A stretch of 64,000 bases of DNA from UBA6055 sp965203755 (GTDB lineage Bacteria; Chloroflexota; Anaerolineae; Aggregatilineales; Phototrophicaceae): positions 1,240,001 to 1,304,000 of the forward strand of contig OZ241910.1 of NCBI GenBank assembly GCA_965203755.1. Direction: 5' to 3'. Made by a program: the position numbers and the translations under genes. How positions within the stretch are numbered: position 1 is the stretch's first letter; every line of letters starts with the position of its first letter. Of the stretch, positions 1-8,072 are shown one piece after another. A model generated the notes under the pieces. The model was given only the letters and a program-made list of their open reading frames with translations. It did not search any database and had not been told where the DNA came from.

Positions 1-39
1 ACCGATTTGGCGCGATTACCTTGGAAATTCAAAAAATCC

Positions 40-69
40 TTGACAAAATCGGATTTCAGAGCATATACT
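40..69 (+). promoter_or_regulatory. Sigma-70-type promoter of the first beta-helix gene
   Basis: A perfect TTGACA lies at 40-45 and TATACT at 64-69, separated by 18 bases. The start codon of the leader reading frame follows at 104, behind AGGAG-like bases near 91. The paralogous gene at 53.4 kb has an equivalent promoter at the same distance from its leader. Confidence 0.65.
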
Positions 70-103
70 TGGGAAGTTTTAGATAAAATAGGAGTGTGAT
101 GAA

Positions 104-198
104 ATGAACATCTTGAATAATAAGGCCGTGATGAATATAAAAGAAGCCATCCCCAAGCGGGGGCCGGCGGCGCCTGTTAATTCGCCCCCCCCCCCCCC
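104..198 (+). other. Conserved leader reading frame ending in a poly-C tract (copy 1)
   Basis: An ATG at 104 behind a GGAG-type ribosome site opens a 27-codon leader beginning MNILNNKAV and ending in PVNS. It then runs into a C tract read as polyproline. The copy at 53386 has exactly the same length. It differs at six codons, two of them synonymous, and has no indel, which suggests the leader is translated. In copy 1 the leader frame is not the frame of the secreted protein; removing one C or adding two would fuse them. A GGGGGC just before the tract can pair with GCCCCC at its start. Confidence 0.5.
185..198 (+). repeat. C14 homopolymer tract
   Basis: Fourteen consecutive C residues sit between the leader codons and the signal peptide of the beta-helix protein. 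Tracts of this length are slippage-prone. The paralogue has 19 C at the same place. The exact count may also be a sequencing error, since long homopolymers are often miscounted. Confidence 0.9.
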
Positions 199-221
199 GA
201 ATTTTCTTGGAGCACGCCGGC

Positions 222-1448
222 ATGGTAAAGAAAACTCTGCTTCTTTGCCTGCTGTTCCTGTTGTGCATCATCGCCTTGCCGGTTCAAAGCCAAACGCCAG
301 CGCCAACTGTGCCAGCGCGGCTGGACAATCCGACGGCGGCAGACTTGGCGGATACCTGCGGCCTGCCGGCAACTTACGCACGGTTCACTTCAGCCGCCAG
401 CACAACCACCTTCAACATGACCGCCGACTGCGCTTATCACACCTGGTCATCCCAGGCTACCAGCGCCATCCTGTATTTTGAATCCGGCACCTTCATCATC
501 AACGGCAACGGACACAGCATCAGCGGACCGCCTCATATCTATCTCATCTATGTAGAGGGCTCCAACACCACCGTCACTCTGAACAATGTCATCATTCAAA
601 ACCACGCCGGGAACTTTGACACCATTGACGTGCGGGCTGGAGCGACATTTAACGGCAACAACATCATCTTCCGCAACAATATTGGCACCGAGATACTGTG
701 GGTCACGGGCGCCAACTCGCGAGCCGTTTTGCGGAATGTGCAGTTCCTGAACAACCGCCAGCAAACCCGCACCGGGAGATCCGGGCTGATTGCCATCAAC
801 GCCGGAGCCGCGATAACCATAACCAACGGCATCTTCCGCGCAAACACGCTCTCCACTGGCGAGACTGCCGTAATCACAGCTGTAGCGAATGGAGCATCGG
901 TCACACTCAATGGCTGCATGACCTTCGAGAACAATGTCCAGGCAGACGGCAGCACGGCGGCAGATGACAGCGGGGCCCTCACTGGCGTCGGCGCTCCCGC
1001 GACAGTCACCGACAGCAGCACCGGCAGATGTCCGGGAAATTTCAGCTACTGGCTGGCGCTCACGCCGCAAAAGAAGTCCAAGAAAACACCGCGGCCATCG
1101 CCCACGGCGCGGCCGCTGGCGACGACCTGCATTGACCTGCACCAGGCGACCGGCATTGTCGTTCATGCCACTTACGGGCTGGCGAGCGGCGTCCAATGTC
1201 AGCGGCTTGACGGCGGCGGCATCGGCGTGCAGGCGATTGTGGACGGCGGCTTTATTGACGCCGTCGATATCTGGGGCTATGCCGAGCAGGGGGTTGAGGT
1301 CTGCTTCCCGCAGGCGGGCGAACTCTTGTTCTTGGATGCGCGCATGATGCCGCGCGCCGCCGCGCCCTTGGCGTCGCAGATCGTCAACGGCATGACCTGC
1401 GGCGCCATTGAAACGCCGGGATCGATTGTGCTGATGCCGCCCGGCTAG
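222..1448 (+). CDS. Secreted right-handed beta-helix protein with conserved C-terminal domain (copy 1)
   Basis: This predicted exported protein has 408 residues from ATG 222; an in-frame TTG at 207 is possible. A Lys-Lys start and a hydrophobic stretch to about residue 20 form a signal peptide ending in VQS. Residues of about 70-260 contain short repeated strands with asparagine ladders (TFIINGNGH, TLNNVIIQN, ITNGIFRAN), typical of polymorphic-membrane-protein or pectate-lyase-like beta-helices. A Pro/Arg/Lys linker leads to a domain of about 115 residues with four cysteines and the motif WGYAEQGVEVCFPQAG. That domain is nearly identical in the copy at 53.6 kb; I recall similar C-termini in other Chloroflexota secreted proteins. 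A surface adhesin or structural role is inferred; no catalytic residues are evident. Confidence 0.75.
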   Translation: MVKKTLLLCLLFLLCIIALPVQSQTPAPTVPARLDNPTAADLADTCGLPATYARFTSAASTTTFNMTADCAYHTWSSQATSAILYFESGTFIINGNGHSISGPPHIYLIYVEGSNTTVTLNNVIIQNHAGNFDTIDVRAGATFNGNNIIFRNNIGTEILWVTGANSRAVLRNVQFLNNRQQTRTGRSGLIAINAGAAITITNGIFRANTLSTGETAVITAVANGASVTLNGCMTFENNVQADGSTAADDSGALTGVGAPATVTDSSTGRCPGNFSYWLALTPQKKSKKTPRPSPTARPLATTCIDLHQATGIVVHATYGLASGVQCQRLDGGGIGVQAIVDGGFIDAVDIWGYAEQGVEVCFPQAGELLFLDARMMPRAAAPLASQIVNGMTCGAIETPGSIVLMPPG

Positions 1449-1601
1449 GCATATTAAAAAGCGGTGAATTATGGCTGTCTTGGATCATCAAGGCGGCCAT
1501 ATTGATGTGGCGGCTGTGCGCCAATCATCTGAATTGCCCCTTTGGCGCCGCCCATTTTGCCGATAGCATGGACAGCATCAAAACACTCGGCCGGCAGCTG
1601 T

Positions 1602-2579
1602 ATGATCACGTTAATCGCAACGGTCCTGAACGAGGGCGACAATATCCATCATCTCCTGAATTCAATGAAAAGGCAGACCCGTCAGCCGGACGAGATTGTG
1701 ATTGTGGACGGCGGCAGCCAGGATCATACGTTGGCCATCATGCAGAGTTACAGCGACCAGCTGCCGCTGCGGCTGGTGGCGGCGGAAGGCTGCAATATCA
1801 GCCAGGGGCGCAACCGCGCTATGGCGGCCGCGGCCGGCGATATTATCGCTGTGACCGATGCCGGTGTGCGACTAAGCGACAGCTGGCTGGAAACCATCAC
1901 TCATCCCCTGCTTGAGGATCCTAGTATCAATGGGGTTGGGGGTTTTTTCCGCGCCGACCCGCAGACAGCCTTTGAAGCCGCGCTTGGCGCAGCCACCTTG
2001 CCGCTGGAAAGCGAAATCAACCCGCGCGCCTTTTTGCCGAGCAGCCGCAGCCTGGCATTCCGCAAGGCAGCCGCAGATTCTATCGGCGGCTATCCCGAAT
2101 GGCTGGATTTTTGCGAAGACCTGGTCTTTGACATGCGCTTGCAAGCCGGCGCCGGACCCTTTGCCTTCGCGCCGGATGCGCTGGTTTATTTCCGACCGCG
2201 CCAGTCTTTGCGCCAATTCTATCGGCAGTATCTTTTTTATGCCCGCGGCGACGGCAAGGCGCAGCTTTGGCTCAAGCGACACCTCATCCGCTATATCACT
2301 TACTTGCTGATCGCGCCGCTCATCCTCCTGCTCGGTTTGCTGGTCAGCCCGCTGTTCTGGCTGCTGTATGCTGTCGGCGGCGCGGTTTATCTCTGGCGGC
2401 CTTATCGGCGGCTGCCGGCTGTCATAGGCAGGCTGCCCGATCCATCCGCTTTCGTCTGGCTGTATTGCATCCTGATGATTCCAGTCATCCGCGTGGCTGG
2501 CGACATCGCCAAAATGATCGGCTATCCTTTGGGCTGTCGCTGGCGTTTGCGGCATCATCCCCCCGACTGGCGCGTATGA
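1602..2579 (+). CDS. Family 2 glycosyltransferase with C-terminal membrane segments
   Basis: The product is 325 residues with a GT-A nucleotide-sugar-binding fold. It starts MITLIATVLNEGDN, has the DGGSQD motif at residues 36-41 and a GRNRAM segment near 69-74. VTDAG at about 84-88 is the usual metal-binding DxD-like position. Two hydrophobic segments near 230-265 and one near 285-305 suggest the C-terminus is membrane-embedded, as in enzymes that extend lipid-linked or cell-surface glycans. I prefer ATG 1602 to TTG 1542 because the family fold begins at this methionine. The acceptor and sugar cannot be told from sequence. It does not obviously share an operon with the beta-helix gene 150 bases upstream. 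Confidence 0.8.
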   Translation: MITLIATVLNEGDNIHHLLNSMKRQTRQPDEIVIVDGGSQDHTLAIMQSYSDQLPLRLVAAEGCNISQGRNRAMAAAAGDIIAVTDAGVRLSDSWLETITHPLLEDPSINGVGGFFRADPQTAFEAALGAATLPLESEINPRAFLPSSRSLAFRKAAADSIGGYPEWLDFCEDLVFDMRLQAGAGPFAFAPDALVYFRPRQSLRQFYRQYLFYARGDGKAQLWLKRHLIRYITYLLIAPLILLLGLLVSPLFWLLYAVGGAVYLWRPYRRLPAVIGRLPDPSAFVWLYCILMIPVIRVAGDIAKMIGYPLGCRWRLRHHPPDWRV

Positions 2580-2588
2580 CAAACCCGA

Positions 2589-2617
2589 TTTTCATGGCTT
2601 GCATGACGTGTTATACT
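2589..2617 (+). promoter_or_regulatory. Possible promoter of the HTH regulator
   Basis: TATACT at 2612-2617 is preceded by TTTTCA at 2589-2594 with 17-base spacing, just after the glycosyltransferase stop codon and 40 bases before the regulator's ATG. Confidence 0.35.
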
Positions 2618-2656
2618 TGCATGAAGCGAGTCTTTGACCAATGATGCGTGCTTGGA

Positions 2657-3283
2657 ATGATAAATAAAAACGAGACCAGCGAATGGGTGAGCCTGCGCCG
2701 CGCCGCCGAGCTCCTAGGCGTTCATCCGGCGACTGTCCGCAACTGGGCTGACCGCGGCAAGCTGCCCTTTCGCCGCACCGCCGGCCAGCATCGCCGCTTC
2801 CATATCCATGATTTGCGCCATTATGCCCAATCCCAAGGCGATATCCAGCCTATCGAATTGCAGGTGATTATTCAGAACGCGCTGGGACAAGCGCGGATGC
2901 AGGTGGGCAGCGAGCAGCTGGAGCAGGCATCCTGGTACATCGCCATGAGTGATGACAGCAAACAGCGCCTGCGCGAAGAGGGGCGGCGGGCGCTGGAAGC
3001 GATTCGCGCTTATGTGGCCGCCGATGCGCCCGACGAGCGGCTGTCATCAGCCATCACGCTGGGAAAAGATTATGCCGCGCACCTGATTCAGGATGGGCTC
3101 TCCCTGCCGCAGGCATTGCGCGGATTCTTCTACTTCAGCGACTTCGTCCTCAATTCTATCTTAACCTGGTCGGAACTGTCACAGCCCAATAATTCGTCGG
3201 AATGGTCGGCGCTCCTGCGGCAGGTCAACACCTTCATCAATACGATGCTGCTGTCCATTGTTGAGTATTATGAAGAAGGCTGA
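2657..3283 (+). CDS. MerR/excisionase-type DNA-binding regulator
   Basis: This is a 208-residue protein from ATG 2657; a GTG at 2648 in the same frame is an alternative. Residues of about 10-55 form a winged helix-turn-helix of the MerR/BldC/excisionase group (SLRRAAELLGVHPATVRNWADRG followed by a GKLPFRRT wing). The remaining 150 residues are predicted helical, with LGKDYAAHLIQDGLSLPQALRG, and may be a sensory or dimerisation domain. The target genes are not known. It faces metG convergently and may act elsewhere. The partner domain resembles those in other Chloroflexota stand-alone regulators, but I cannot name a ligand. Confidence 0.7.
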   Translation: MINKNETSEWVSLRRAAELLGVHPATVRNWADRGKLPFRRTAGQHRRFHIHDLRHYAQSQGDIQPIELQVIIQNALGQARMQVGSEQLEQASWYIAMSDDSKQRLREEGRRALEAIRAYVAADAPDERLSSAITLGKDYAAHLIQDGLSLPQALRGFFYFSDFVLNSILTWSELSQPNNSSEWSALLRQVNTFINTMLLSIVEYYEEG

Positions 3284-3359
3284 AGCCGATTCAAAAGCGC
3301 AATGAGTCGCTTTGCCAGTAAACAGAGAAGCCTGGTCTACACCCTCAAACAGCCGGCTT

Positions 3360-5177
3360 TTACCCAGCCTCAATCGGCTTCTCGATGCGCGGCTGACCAA
3401 GCTGCTGCCGCTCTTCCGCCACGATGCCGGGGTCAAGTTTGACAAAGAGCGGCGTCGGCGGCGGCAATGCCTGTCCGGGCGCAAGCTGGCTCGGCGTCCA
3501 TCTGCCAATCGCCTGGCTGCCATCATAGACCAAAGCCAGGTGATCGTCCTTTTCCTCTTGAATCGTCTCGATCTTCAGTTCGCCAAAGAGTTGACCCTCA
3601 TAGCCAAGCATCTCATGGACCTGCTGGGAGCTAAAGGGGATGAAGGGGGCAAACAGGATTTTCAGGCTGTCGATGCAGCGCAGCGCTGCATACACCGCGC
3701 GGGCGGCATCATCGGCATCGACCTTGATTTTTTTCCATGGCGCGCGTCGATCCAGCCAGACATTGACCTCGCGCGCCAAAGCCAAGGCGCTTTCGAGGGC
3801 TTCTTTCAAGCGGACTGCATCCAGCAGATTCCCGACAGCCTCGAAGCCGGCTTCTGTTTTGGCGATGATCTCCTTGTCAGCGGCGCTCAATTCGTCATAG
3901 CGCGGGACGGCGCCGTCGAAACGTTTCCAGGCGAACCCCAGCATACGATTGACCAGGTTGCCCCATGCCGCCAGCAGTTCGTTATTGACCCGCGCCAGAA
4001 AGCCATCCCACGAGAAATCGCTGTCCTGCCGTTCGGGAAAGGTGCGGGCGACATAAAATCGGACGGCATCGGCTTGATAGCGTTCCAGCAAATCGGGCAG
4101 CCAGACCGCCCAGTTGCGCGATTTTGAGAATTGCCGCCCTTCAATGTTCATAAATTCGTTCGCCGGCACATCATAGGGCAGTTGCAGCCGCACACCGTCA
4201 TAATCGGGGTCGCCTTCGTTGTAGATGCCATCAATGCCAAACAATTCTGCCTGCCAGATGATGGTATGAAAGGGGATATTGTCCTTGCCAATAAAATTGT
4301 AAATTTTGGCATCGGGGTTATACCACCATTTTTTCCATTCCGCCGGTTTGCCGATGCGCTTTGCCCATTCAATGCTGGCGGTGAAGTAGCCCATGACCGC
4401 CTCGAACCAGACATACAGACGCTTTTCATCCCAGCCTTCCAGCGGCACCGAAATCCCCCAGTCAATATCGCGGGTGATTGGACGGCCGCGCAAGCCCTCT
4501 TTGACGAAGTTCTGGCTGAATTTGCTCACGTTCGGACGCCATCTGTCGTGATTGGCATTCAGATATTGCAGAATCAGATCGGCAAACTTGTCCAATGCCA
4601 GAAAGTAATGTTCCGCCTGACGCCGGATGAGCTTGTCCTGCGGATTATTGCGGCTGTGCGGATTGATTAGCTTAACGGCTTCCAGCAAACTGCCACAGTG
4701 GTCACATTGATCGCCGCGCGCGCTGGGATAGTCACAAATATAACAGGCGCCTTCGACATAGCGGTCGGGCAGGAAGCGCTTCTCGCTTTCGCTGTAAAGC
4801 AAGGTCTGTGTCTCTCGATACAGATAACCGCGTTGCAGCAGCAAGGTAAAGATATCCTGCGCGACCTGATGATGGTTTTCGGTATCGGTATGAGTAAAAA
4901 GGTCATAGCTGATGCCGATTTTCTGCTGCGTTTGAAGAAAACGCCGGTGATAGTGTTCAAACACCTGACGCGGGCTGATGCCGCGCCGGTCAGCTTCGAC
5001 TGTGATCGGCGTGCCATGGCTGTCCGACCCGCTCACCATAAGGACATGATTGCCCCGCAGACGATGATAGCGGGCAAAAACATCCGCTGGCAGATAAACG
5101 CCGGCAAGATGTCCAATATGCAGGTCGCCATTGGCATAGGGCCAAGCAACCGATACATGAATATACTGCGCTGACAT
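3360..5177 (-). CDS. metG: Methionyl-tRNA synthetase
   Basis: This class I synthetase charges tRNA-Met and initiator tRNA with methionine in the cytosol. The 605-residue protein carries HIGH at residues 20-23. A Cys-rich zinc knuckle (CYIC...CDHC) lies near 143-160, and FSKSR near 350 is the KMSKS-loop equivalent. The C-terminal anticodon-binding helical domain is present, but there is no EMAP-type tRNA-binding domain at the end, so it is the shorter form. ATG 5177 is preceded by GAGAGGAAG. It is transcribed alone from a strong promoter at 5373-5402, through a 190-base leader with attenuator features described separately. Confidence 0.95.
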   Translation of the reverse strand: MSAQYIHVSVAWPYANGDLHIGHLAGVYLPADVFARYHRLRGNHVLMVSGSDSHGTPITVEADRRGISPRQVFEHYHRRFLQTQQKIGISYDLFTHTDTENHHQVAQDIFTLLLQRGYLYRETQTLLYSESEKRFLPDRYVEGACYICDYPSARGDQCDHCGSLLEAVKLINPHSRNNPQDKLIRRQAEHYFLALDKFADLILQYLNANHDRWRPNVSKFSQNFVKEGLRGRPITRDIDWGISVPLEGWDEKRLYVWFEAVMGYFTASIEWAKRIGKPAEWKKWWYNPDAKIYNFIGKDNIPFHTIIWQAELFGIDGIYNEGDPDYDGVRLQLPYDVPANEFMNIEGRQFSKSRNWAVWLPDLLERYQADAVRFYVARTFPERQDSDFSWDGFLARVNNELLAAWGNLVNRMLGFAWKRFDGAVPRYDELSAADKEIIAKTEAGFEAVGNLLDAVRLKEALESALALAREVNVWLDRRAPWKKIKVDADDAARAVYAALRCIDSLKILFAPFIPFSSQQVHEMLGYEGQLFGELKIETIQEEKDDHLALVYDGSQAIGRWTPSQLAPGQALPPPTPLFVKLDPGIVAEERQQLGQPRIEKPIEAG

Positions 5178-5230
5178 GATGCTTCCTCTCGTGTAGATCC
5201 TGCCTAATAAGGATAACCCGGTGTTTGGGA

Positions 5231-5262
5231 TAATAAAAAACCGCCTGCCAGAGACAGACGGT
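5231..5262 (-). terminator. Intrinsic terminator in the metG leader
   Basis: Read on the minus strand, ACCGTCTG (5262-5255) pairs with CAGGCGGT (5247-5240) around a 7-base loop, with one G-U pair. Six consecutive T and then ATTAT follow. It lies between the metG promoter and the metG start, where it can only attenuate metG. Confidence 0.65.
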
Positions 5263-5325
5263 ATCCAATGCCAGCTGTGCAGCGCCTACGCGCATTACAG
5301 CGGTCGTCTGTCGCATCGGACGGAC
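5240..5325 (-). promoter_or_regulatory. Candidate attenuator with mutually exclusive hairpins upstream of metG
   Basis: Four segments in transcription order can pair alternately. Segment 1, GTCCGTC (5325-5319), pairs with segment 2, GACAGAC (5312-5306), with one mismatch. Segment 2 extended, GACAGACG (5312-5305), pairs perfectly with CGTCTGTC (5260-5253), which is the 5' arm of the terminator (segment 3). Segment 3 also pairs with segment 4, CAGGCGGT, to make the terminator. This is the arrangement of a classical amino-acid attenuator. No T-box core (TGGNACCGCG) is convincing, and the leader is short for a T-box. Confidence 0.5.
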
Positions 5326-5366
5326 AACATTCGTACCGGCATGATTCTTGATGTGATTATATTCAT
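5295..5366 (-). CDS. Putative metG leader peptide, 23 residues
   Basis: An ATG at 5366 lies six bases after the -10 box, so it would sit at or next to the transcription start, giving a leaderless message. The frame reads MNIITSRIMPVRMLSVRCDR, then RPL and TAA. Internal methionines are at positions 9 and 13. Methionine 13 comes one codon before pairing segment 1, and the stop codon lies just after segment 2. A ribosome stalled at Met codon 13 would mask segment 1 and favour antitermination, while one reaching the stop would mask segment 2 and favour termination. There is no ribosome binding site, so translation is inferred. Confidence 0.4.
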   Translation of the reverse strand: MNIITSRIMPVRMLSVRCDRRPL

Positions 5367-5372
5367 AATTAG

Positions 5373-5402
5373 AGTATAATCGGCAAATTGGAATTTTGTC
5401 AA
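5373..5402 (-). promoter_or_regulatory. metG promoter
   Basis: On the minus strand TTGACA (5402-5397) and TATACT (5378-5373) are separated by 18 bases. On the plus strand the same stretch contains TATAAT at 5375-5380, a possible divergent -10 element for the gene at 5495, though with no good -35. Confidence 0.7.
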
Positions 5403-5494
5403 GGATTGGCGGCCGGATATTGAATTGGCGCTTATTTGTGATAAACTTGCATTGTGATAGCAATTCTATAATTCATTTAGAAAGGGAGTGTCCC

Positions 5495-6811
5495 ATGCTT
5501 AAAAAGTTGTTTCTAATACTCATCCTGTTCGCGCTTTTGATATCCGTACCAGCGGGATTGGCGCAGGATGACGAAAAACCAACCGTTGCCATTCTGCGTT
5601 TTGGCGAATCGAGTGATCTGCTGCCGACCGACATAGGCATTTTTGAGGTGCTGCAAGCAAATGGCATCATCAGTTCTGAAGAATTTACAGACTGGTACAC
5701 CTCTCTATTCTGGGCCCCCAACCAACTCGGCGCCTTTGAAGGTGAAAACGTCACGATTCTGCGTAGAGATCCGGGTGAAGATTTTGCCGCGATCAATCTC
5801 ATCGTGGACAATATGCTGGACCAGGATGTGGATGTCATTGTCGCCATTTCAACCCCGATGACACAAGCGGTCGTCAATGCGACTTGGGACATGGAAGACC
5901 CGCCGGCTGTGTTATTCACCGCCGTCTACGATCCTTATGCCGCCGGCATCGCGCAGTCTCCCTGCATCAAACCCGATTACATCACTGGCGTGGAAATCAT
6001 AGCGGCCTACGATGAGGCGATTTCCGTGCTGCTGGTGCAGAATCCAGATATCGAGGTCATCGGCGCCATCTACAGTTCTTCGGAAATCACCGGCAAGGAG
6101 GGCGTCGACAAAATTGTGGCCGCGGCGGAAGCGCGGGGCTTGAGGGTTGAGCAGGCTGCTGTAACCGCACTGCGCGATTTGGAACTGGCTGCCGAAGGGC
6201 TGATCAGCAAAGGCGTCGAGGCATTTGTCATCCCGTGGGATATCATCACGCAAAAAGGCATCCCCATTTTGGCGCAGGTCGCCAACAACTCGCGCATACC
6301 CATTTTCCATGCCACCACCAGCAGCATCAACTTTGGCGTCACCGCGGGCGTGAGCTCTTCTTTCTCCTATCGCCGCGGCATTAGCGTCGGGCATATTCTG
6401 GCAGCTTGGCTGAATGGAGAGGTTGACATCGCCGCCACCGCCATCACCGTACTCAGTGACGCTATGGTCGCCGTCAACAAGGATGCGGCAGAAACGTTGG
6501 GCATCGAGATTGAGGATGAGTTGGAGGATCAGGCTGACATCGTAGTCGAGGACGGCAAATTACGGGCAGACCCCAAACTTCTCACAGACGAGGTGCCGCG
6601 CTTTCTGCTTCTCCTGGCTAAATCCGGGGCGCTTGACGAAAACATCGACGCCGAAGGCAACCCGATGACAAGGGAGCAGCTGGAATTCATGAAGCAGATG
6701 GATTTCCCACCGGACCTCTCGATAGTGGGCAAAGAATTTGTCGCCAGCCTTGTCTGCACGCCGGAACGCATCGCCGAAGAGCAGGCGGAACTGGATGCAC
6801 AAAGCGAATAA
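5495..6811 (+). CDS. ABC transporter substrate-binding protein, PF04392 (TrpX-like) family
   Basis: This is a 438-residue exported solute-binding protein. A signal peptide occupies roughly residues 1-23 (two Lys, a long Leu/Ile core, then GLAQ). The body matches the ABC_sub_bind family: DVIVAISTPMTQAV, the VLFTAVYDP segment, TGVEI, and a repeated two-lobe Rossmann layout. Members bind aromatic amino acids or other small organics. ATG 5495 has AAAGGGAG in front of it, and a TATAAT at 5467-5472 is a possible -10. The permease and ATPase normally found next to such genes are missing here, so it is an orphan in this window. A perfect hairpin follows the stop codon. Confidence 0.8.
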   Translation: MLKKLFLILILFALLISVPAGLAQDDEKPTVAILRFGESSDLLPTDIGIFEVLQANGIISSEEFTDWYTSLFWAPNQLGAFEGENVTILRRDPGEDFAAINLIVDNMLDQDVDVIVAISTPMTQAVVNATWDMEDPPAVLFTAVYDPYAAGIAQSPCIKPDYITGVEIIAAYDEAISVLLVQNPDIEVIGAIYSSSEITGKEGVDKIVAAAEARGLRVEQAAVTALRDLELAAEGLISKGVEAFVIPWDIITQKGIPILAQVANNSRIPIFHATTSSINFGVTAGVSSSFSYRRGISVGHILAAWLNGEVDIAATAITVLSDAMVAVNKDAAETLGIEIEDELEDQADIVVEDGKLRADPKLLTDEVPRFLLLLAKSGALDENIDAEGNPMTREQLEFMKQMDFPPDLSIVGKEFVASLVCTPERIAEEQAELDAQSE

Positions 6812-6832
6812 GGCTTCTTGCTCGAAAGACAT

Positions 6833-6862
6833 CCGGCCAAGGCGCGGTCAAGCCTTGGCCGG
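6833..6862 (+). terminator. Perfect 11-bp inverted repeat after the binding-protein gene
   Basis: CCGGCCAAGGC (6833-6843) and GCCTTGGCCGG (6852-6862) form an uninterrupted stem with an 8-base loop, 21 bases after the stop codon. No T run follows, so it may be a terminator of low efficiency or an mRNA-stabilising hairpin. Its position argues against a TTG start at 6818 for the next gene. Confidence 0.5.
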
Positions 6863-6913
6863 TCATCGGCAGCGGACCGGGCTGTTCTATGCGCCGTTTC
6901 GCCAGACCGGCCG

Positions 6914-8044
6914 ATGACACACAGGCAAGGCATCCCGCCTCGTCAGCCGCCCAGCCGGGTCGGCTATGCCAAACCCAACCGCGGCGGACGGTGGAATGGC
7001 TGTCTTGTTTGGGGGGCTGTCGGGATAGCAGGCATTTTCCTGGCGGGCATGCTCGTCGCCGGCTCGGTTTTCGCCGGCTGGAATGCCGGCATTGCTCTGG
7101 CGCGTGACAATGCCACCGCCACCGTCGCCGCTGATCTTCAGCGGCAGTGCGACCGAATGCGAACGGACATGGCTGCGGGCAATATCCGGCTTGTTCAAAG
7201 ACGTATCGAATTTTTGCAGACACACACTCCAGCCTGCCTGATTGAGCTTGTCCCGACGGCGACGGCGCTCTACCTGGCTTCATTGCCAAGCGCGACGCCG
7301 CCGCCGCCGACCAGGACGGCCGCCGCCCGCGCCGCAAGACCGGAAGCGACCCCAGCCGCCGGCGACAGCCGCGCCTATGACTATGACATGGATGCGCTGC
7401 TTGCCGAAGCGGAAGCCGATATGCGCTCGCAGGATTATCAAGCCGCCATTGATACGTTGGATGCCATCATCGCCATTGACGAGGATTTTCAGCGAACGCG
7501 GGTTGGCGCCTTGTATTTTGAGACGCTGACGGCGCAGGCTCTCCTGCTTTTCCGCAGCGGCAAATTGGCGGAGGGCATTGTGATGACGGCGCGGGCCGAG
7601 GCATACGGGGATATTCAAGGGCTGGACCTAAACTATGAACGAACCATCGCCGAGCTATACCTGGATGCCCAGCGACTCAAAATAACCGATCCCGCCGAAT
7701 CGGTGCGCCTGTTCAGTCATATCGTTTATGAACAAGGGCTAAGCAGTTATTTGAATGGGCTTGTCATCACCGATCTGCAAGAGGCGCATCGGAATTACGG
7801 CGCCGCGTTATCCCAGCGGGGAGACTATTGTCAGGCGCAGGCGCAGTATACGGCGGCGCTCGATTTGTTCGCTTCGCCCAGCAGAATCCATCGCGCCAAT
7901 GCAACCGCGCAGCGCAATCAGGCGGCGCAGGCTTGCAGCGGCGCGCCAGCCACCCAGCCATTGGCAGCCGTCAGCCCAGACGCCGGCGAATCAGCCGCCG
8001 CGCCGATGCGCCCTACGATTGTGCCGGTCGGGCAGACAGGTTAG
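6914..8044 (+). CDS. Membrane-anchored TPR-like protein of unknown function
   Basis: The frame gives 376 residues from ATG 6914. A basic, proline-rich N-terminus (about 30 residues) precedes one transmembrane helix (CLVWGAVGIAGIFLAGMLVA). A linker of Pro/Thr/Ala (PSATPPPPTRT) leads to a helical region at about 150-340, with patterns such as AEADMRSQDYQAAIDTLDAI and SQRGDYCQAQAQYTAALDLF that look like degenerate tetratricopeptide repeats. The protein would expose the repeats outside the cytoplasmic membrane. I do not recognise a specific family. Partners are unknown. An in-frame TTG at 6818 is less likely because the upstream hairpin lies between. Confidence 0.6.
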   Translation: MTHRQGIPPRQPPSRVGYAKPNRGGRWNGCLVWGAVGIAGIFLAGMLVAGSVFAGWNAGIALARDNATATVAADLQRQCDRMRTDMAAGNIRLVQRRIEFLQTHTPACLIELVPTATALYLASLPSATPPPPTRTAAARAARPEATPAAGDSRAYDYDMDALLAEAEADMRSQDYQAAIDTLDAIIAIDEDFQRTRVGALYFETLTAQALLLFRSGKLAEGIVMTARAEAYGDIQGLDLNYERTIAELYLDAQRLKITDPAESVRLFSHIVYEQGLSSYLNGLVITDLQEAHRNYGAALSQRGDYCQAQAQYTAALDLFASPSRIHRANATAQRNQAAQACSGAPATQPLAAVSPDAGESAAAPMRPTIVPVGQTG

Positions 8045-8072
8045 GCATCGCTTTCTCATGGATAATAGCTAG

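Noticed and set aside
3282..3381. GAAGCCGATT and AATCGGCTTC as a long stem at the end of the HTH regulator and metG
   Set aside because: The arms are 80 bases apart and overlap coding sequence, so pairing is probably incidental.
5178..5372. T-box riboswitch for metG
   Set aside because: The TGGATACCG sequence is only a partial match to the T-box core, no specifier loop can be placed and the leader is short. The alternate hairpins fit a leader-peptide attenuator better.
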